Shown: one piece after another, positions 6,787 to 9,539 of the stretch
How positions within the stretch are numbered: position 1 is the stretch's first letter
Layout: each line of letters opens with the position of its first letter
From: an uncultured delta proteobacterium
GTDB lineage: Bacteria; RBG-13-61-14; DRUE01
Assembly (NCBI GenBank): GCA_903897985.1
Contig: CAIUDS010000227.1
Coordinates: 1 to 9,539 of the forward strand
Reading direction: 5' to 3'
DNA length: 9,539 bases
Made by a program: the position numbers and the translations under genes
The notes under the pieces: generated by a model
The model's database searches: none
What the model was told of the DNA's origin: nothing
What the model saw: the letters and a program-made list of their open reading frames with translations, nothing else

Positions 6787-8169
6787 TCAGAGGAATTCTT
6801 TGAACGGGTCTTGGGTTTCTCGCCGGAACGCCCGGACTTGGGAGCGCAGCTCGAGCGCGATTTCCCAAAAAGTTTTCTCCCCGGCCAGCTTGGTTATTTC
6901 ATAAGCATCCTTTTCCAGGTCGAACAGAAATTCCGCGCCATCCAGGTATTGCCAGTATTTCCATTTTTTGGTCCGCAGCCCGCGCCAGGGCGGGGTGGTA
7001 TTGAGTTCGCCCCGGCCCTCGGCAAAAATCTGTCCGCGCTCCGGGATCGCTCTTGCGGAAAGCAGCGGGCTGAGATCAATTCCCGGCAAAGGCTCGGGCC
7101 AGGCAACCCCGCTCAGTCCGCACAAGGTCGGGACCAGGTCCAGATGAGAAACCAGTCCGTCATGGCTCGATGCTTTCAGCCCGGGCCGGCTGATCACCAG
7201 CGGGATGTGCAGGTTCTCCTCATACATGGACATGGACTTGTTGACCAGGCCGTGCGAGCCGGCCATCTCGCCGTGGTCCGAGGTGTAAATGACCACGGTC
7301 TTTTCCAGTTGCCCGGCTTGCGCAAGCGCGTCCAGCAACGCCCCGGTCTGCCGGTCAATCAACTCGGTGAAATAGCAGTAATGCCGCAGGTAGCTGATCC
7401 ATTGCTCCTCATTTTTTGGAATCTGGCTTCGGGTCGCCGGAGTGTTGAGCACCGCGGCAAAAGGCGCGTAGATCTCGCCCGCGTCTTTCACGAAGTTGGG
7501 CGGGAGCGAAACCGGGTATTGCGGGATCTTTCCATACAGCCCGTAGATGGGAGGATAGCAAATGTCATGGGGGTTGAGCGCGGAGCAGACGCAGAGCCAC
7601 GGCTTGCTCGCTCCGGTTTGATCCTTGATCCAGGACGCCGCATGAGCGATGGTGCTTTGGTCGCGGCCCAGACCGAAGAGTTGGCTGGAAATCCGGATTC
7701 GGTCGAAGCCGTATTTTTGGGTCTCCGCGGAATTGCCCGTGCTTCGGCACAAATGCCATTTGCCGAACCACGCGGTGCCATAGTCGGCCTGCGAGAACAC
7801 CCGGCCGAGGTTCGGCAGCTCCGGGGAGAGCGAGGGGTTCTTGCCGTAGAAATCGGTATTGGTGAGGATGCCGACTTGGTGCGGGTATTTGCCGGTGAGC
7901 AGCGTGGCCCGGCTGGGAGAGCAGAGCGGGTAGGCGCAAAAGGCCTTTGTGAATTCGATACCGTTGTTGCGGAGCCGATCCCGGGTCGGCCGCGAAAGCG
8001 GCGGTGTGTGCATGGGATACCGGTCCTGGTCAACCAGGATGATCAGGATATTGGGCCGGTCATTTCCGCCTTGGGCTTTGCGGCAAATCCCGGCCAGACC
8101 CAGGCCCACGCCCACGGAAACGCCGGCTTTCAGAAATTTTCTGCGGCCGGCTTTCCCGCTTGCGCTCAT
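6787..8169 (-). CDS. Tat-exported S1-type sulfatase (formylglycine-dependent)
   Basis: 460 residues. The N-terminus has a twin-arginine signal (RRKFLK at 9-14, then a Gly/Val/Leu-rich stretch to about 28), so it should be exported folded. Metal and substrate residues follow the S1 sulfatase plan: Asp47-Gln48 in NILIILVDQDR, CSPSRATLLTG (83-93) with Cys83 as the residue converted to formylglycine, GKWH (136-139), NPHD (199-202) and SDHGE (297-301) with Lys311 downstream. The family hydrolyses sulfate esters on carbohydrates or small molecules. The DQ variant of the first metal motif recurs in choline-sulfatase-like and some polysaccharide sulfatases. A Cys-type sulfatase needs a formylglycine-generating enzyme, and none is encoded here. 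It is the last gene of the minus-strand unit, starting three bases after the prenyltransferase stop, with a weak GGCGGA ribosome-binding site inside that gene. Confidence 0.92.
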   Translation of the reverse strand: MSASGKAGRRKFLKAGVSVGVGLGLAGICRKAQGGNDRPNILIILVDQDRYPMHTPPLSRPTRDRLRNNGIEFTKAFCAYPLCSPSRATLLTGKYPHQVGILTNTDFYGKNPSLSPELPNLGRVFSQADYGTAWFGKWHLCRSTGNSAETQKYGFDRIRISSQLFGLGRDQSTIAHAASWIKDQTGASKPWLCVCSALNPHDICYPPIYGLYGKIPQYPVSLPPNFVKDAGEIYAPFAAVLNTPATRSQIPKNEEQWISYLRHYCYFTELIDRQTGALLDALAQAGQLEKTVVIYTSDHGEMAGSHGLVNKSMSMYEENLHIPLVISRPGLKASSHDGLVSHLDLVPTLCGLSGVAWPEPLPGIDLSPLLSARAIPERGQIFAEGRGELNTTPPWRGLRTKKWKYWQYLDGAEFLFDLEKDAYEITKLAGEKTFWEIALELRSQVRAFRRETQDPFKEFL

Positions 8170-8172
8170 GAT

Positions 8173-9054
8173 TTAGATCCGCCAGTAGACAATCGCGACC
8201 GCGGCGACGAGCCAGAGCAGGATGTTGATGAACAGGGGCTTGTCTTTAAGGAACATGGAAGTGGGGTCGCCGCCTTCGCCTTTTTGATGGACGAGATAGA
8301 GGTAACGGAAAATTCCGTAACAGACAAAGGGAATGGTCCAGGGCAGATGCTTGGTATGAAATTTCTCGACCACCGAAGGCCACATGGTCCAGAGCGAATA
8401 GGCCATGACCGTGCTGGCGGTGGTCACCGCGATCATCTGGTCCAGGAAGTAGGGGCTGTATTCGGCCAGGCTCTTGCGGTGGCTGGCCGCGTCTTCGCCC
8501 TTGAGGTTCAGCTCGTGCCGGCGCTTGGCAAAGGAAAGGAACAGCGAACCGAGGATGGTGCAAAGGATGATCCAGGTCGAGATTTCCACCCCGATCGCCT
8601 CGCCGCCCGCGGCGATCCGGAGCACGAACCCGAGCGAGACGAAGAAGACATCCAAGATCGCGATATGCTTGGCCCAGGCCGAATAAATGGCGTTGCTCAC
8701 CGCATAGGCGGCAAAAATAATGAACACCGCCAGGTTGAGTTTCCAGGCCAGGCCGAACCCGGCCAGGAACAGGCCCAAGGCCAGAAGTATAGCTTCGATC
8801 ATGCCGACCTTGCCCGAGGCGATGGGCCGGTTCATTTTTTCCGGGTGCAGGCGGTCGCGCTCGCGGTCGAAGAGGTCGTTGATCAGATAGACCGAACTGG
8901 CGAGCAGGCAGAAGCCGATGAAGCAAAGCCCCGACTTCAAGAGCTGGTGTTTGGCGAACAGGTTCTCGCTGAACGCGAGCGCGGCGAACACCAGCAGGTT
9001 CTTGATCCACTGCTTGATCCGCATCGCCCGGATTAAATCCAACAACTTGGTCAT
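8173..9054 (-). CDS. UbiA-superfamily prenyltransferase, decaprenyl-phosphate phosphoribosyltransferase type
   Basis: 293 residues with about eight to nine hydrophobic segments. The N-terminus RAMRIKQWIKNLLVFAAL and the motif YLINDLFDRERDRLHPEK (56-73) contain the NDxxDxxxD metal/diphosphate motif (Asn59-Asp67), followed by NRPIASG (75-81). The second region has KHIAILDVFFVSLGFVLR (129-146) and KRRHEL (177-182). This set is typical of the DPPR synthase branch (Rv3806c-like), which joins phosphoribosyl pyrophosphate to decaprenyl phosphate, rather than the quinone or heme branches. In mycobacteria the product feeds arabinan synthesis; here it could supply a lipid-linked pentose. No DprE1/DprE2 epimerase partner is visible. 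The ATG is preceded by GGAG with a long 12-base spacing, so initiation may be weak. It sits 19 bases after the acyltransferase stop and three bases before the sulfatase start. Confidence 0.88.
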   Translation of the reverse strand: MTKLLDLIRAMRIKQWIKNLLVFAALAFSENLFAKHQLLKSGLCFIGFCLLASSVYLINDLFDRERDRLHPEKMNRPIASGKVGMIEAILLALGLFLAGFGLAWKLNLAVFIIFAAYAVSNAIYSAWAKHIAILDVFFVSLGFVLRIAAGGEAIGVEISTWIILCTILGSLFLSFAKRRHELNLKGEDAASHRKSLAEYSPYFLDQMIAVTTASTVMAYSLWTMWPSVVEKFHTKHLPWTIPFVCYGIFRYLYLVHQKGEGGDPTSMFLKDKPLFINILLWLVAAVAIVYWRI

Positions 9055-9073
9055 TTTATCGGTTCACTCCATT

Positions 9074-9538
9074 CTAGCCGATTTTCTTGATTACTTCAGC
9101 GGGATTGCCCGCGGCCAGGCTATAAGCCGGGATCGTCTTGCTCACCACCGACCCCGCCCCGATCACCGCGTGTTCCCCGATTTCCACCCCGTCCAGGATG
9201 ATGGCGCCCGCGCCGATCCAGGCGCCGCTCTTGATCTTGATCCCCTGCGCCGTGATCCCCTGGTCCTTGATGGATTTGCCCGGGTCATCATAAACATGGT
9301 TCACCGGCATGATCTTCACGCCCGGAGCGATGATCGCGTTCTCGCCGATGACGATTTTACCCTGGCCCGTGATCACCGCGGAAATCCCGATCACCGCGCC
9401 CGCCCCGATCTCGATCCCGCTCGAGGCGAGCCCGCGGTAGTTATAGACATTCAAAACCGCCTGCGGCATGATCCGGACCCCGTCGCCGATCTTCAAGCCG
9501 CCCGGCCGGCCCGAGAGCATGGCGCGCTCGCCCAGATA
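9074..9538 (-). CDS. Hexapeptide-repeat (left-handed beta-helix) acyltransferase, start outside window
   Basis: The frame stays open to the right edge, reading YLGERAMLSGRPGG at its start, so the true start is outside the window and the Met at 9520 is probably internal. About 155 residues are visible. Repeated [LIV]-G-x4 hexapeptides (for example IGDGVR, IGAGAV, IGENAI, IGAGAI, IGEHAV, IGAGSV) form a left-handed beta-helix. The loop PVNHVYDD (72-79 counted from that Met) carries His75, the likely catalytic base of the WbbJ/WcaF/maltose-O-acetyltransferase group. The C-terminus YSLAAGNPAEVIKKIG is the usual cap. It would acetylate a sugar hydroxyl using acetyl-CoA in the cytoplasm. Being first of the minus-strand genes seen, with a prenyltransferase next, it probably modifies an exported glycan or its lipid-linked precursor. 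The acceptor cannot be told from sequence. Confidence 0.9.
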   Translation of the reverse strand, partial: YLGERAMLSGRPGGLKIGDGVRIMPQAVLNVYNYRGLASSGIEIGAGAVIGISAVITGQGKIVIGENAIIAPGVKIMPVNHVYDDPGKSIKDQGITAQGIKIKSGAWIGAGAIILDGVEIGEHAVIGAGSVVSKTIPAYSLAAGNPAEVIKKIG

Positions 9539-9539
9539 A

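Noticed and set aside
8083..8085. Cys29 of the sulfatase as a lipoprotein attachment site
   Set aside because: The preceding residues are Ala-Gly-Ile, and Ile at -1 does not fit the lipobox. The twin-arginine signal alone explains export.
6811..9036. Long plus-strand open frame as a real protein gene
   Set aside because: It is antisense and phase-aligned with two clearly homologous genes. Its translation is rich in Arg, Gly, Glu and Gln with no recognisable domain, and it has no ribosome-binding site.

Overview
The window looks like a fragment of a GC-rich bacterial chromosome, from a lineage rich in secreted carbohydrate-active enzymes and Tat-exported sulfatases. A Tat-exported S1-type sulfatase, a GH2 glycosidase, a YfhO-type membrane protein, a UbiA-type prenyltransferase and a Ycf46-like AAA ATPase together would fit the PVC superphylum (Planctomycetota, Lentisphaerota, Kiritimatiellota, Omnitrophota). 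That placement is inference from gene content; no rRNA or other phylogenetic marker is present. I see no tRNA, rRNA, CRISPR array, transposase, integrase or phage gene.

Left part, plus strand. Bases 1-1785 hold the 3' part of a GH2 (beta-mannosidase-like) glycosidase whose start lies outside the window. A short spacer follows. It carries a symmetric block of eight 7-bp units, four in each orientation (1789-1849), and then a TATAAT box seven bases before the ATG of a large YfhO-type membrane protein (1894-4173). A 50-base spacer with two small inverted repeats and another promoter-like element precedes a three-gene unit: a Ycf46-like AAA ATPase (4224-5765), a small cupin overlapping it by 4 bases (5762-6101, with an apparent one-base frameshift near its end), and a membrane-anchored CX5R tyrosine/dual-specificity phosphatase (6114-6764).

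Right part, minus strand, convergent with the left part. Reading from the right edge: a hexapeptide-repeat acyltransferase (start outside the window, ends at 9074), a UbiA-superfamily prenyltransferase of the decaprenyl-phosphate phosphoribosyltransferase type (9054-8173) and a Tat-exported sulfatase (8169-6787). The gaps between them are 19 and 3 bases, so they are probably one operon. Gaps between genes are all short; the largest is about 108 bases.

Possible joint roles: the acyltransferase, prenyltransferase and YfhO protein point to making and decorating lipid-linked or surface glycans. The GH2 enzyme and sulfatase point to breaking down or trimming (sulfated) polysaccharide outside the cytoplasm. 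The AAA-cupin-phosphatase unit is the least explained. The clearest oddities are the eight-heptad repeat, the promoter spacing that predicts leaderless mRNAs for two genes, the cupin frameshift, the altered AAA pore-loop region, and an Asp where clan GH-A enzymes normally have Asn before the acid/base Glu.
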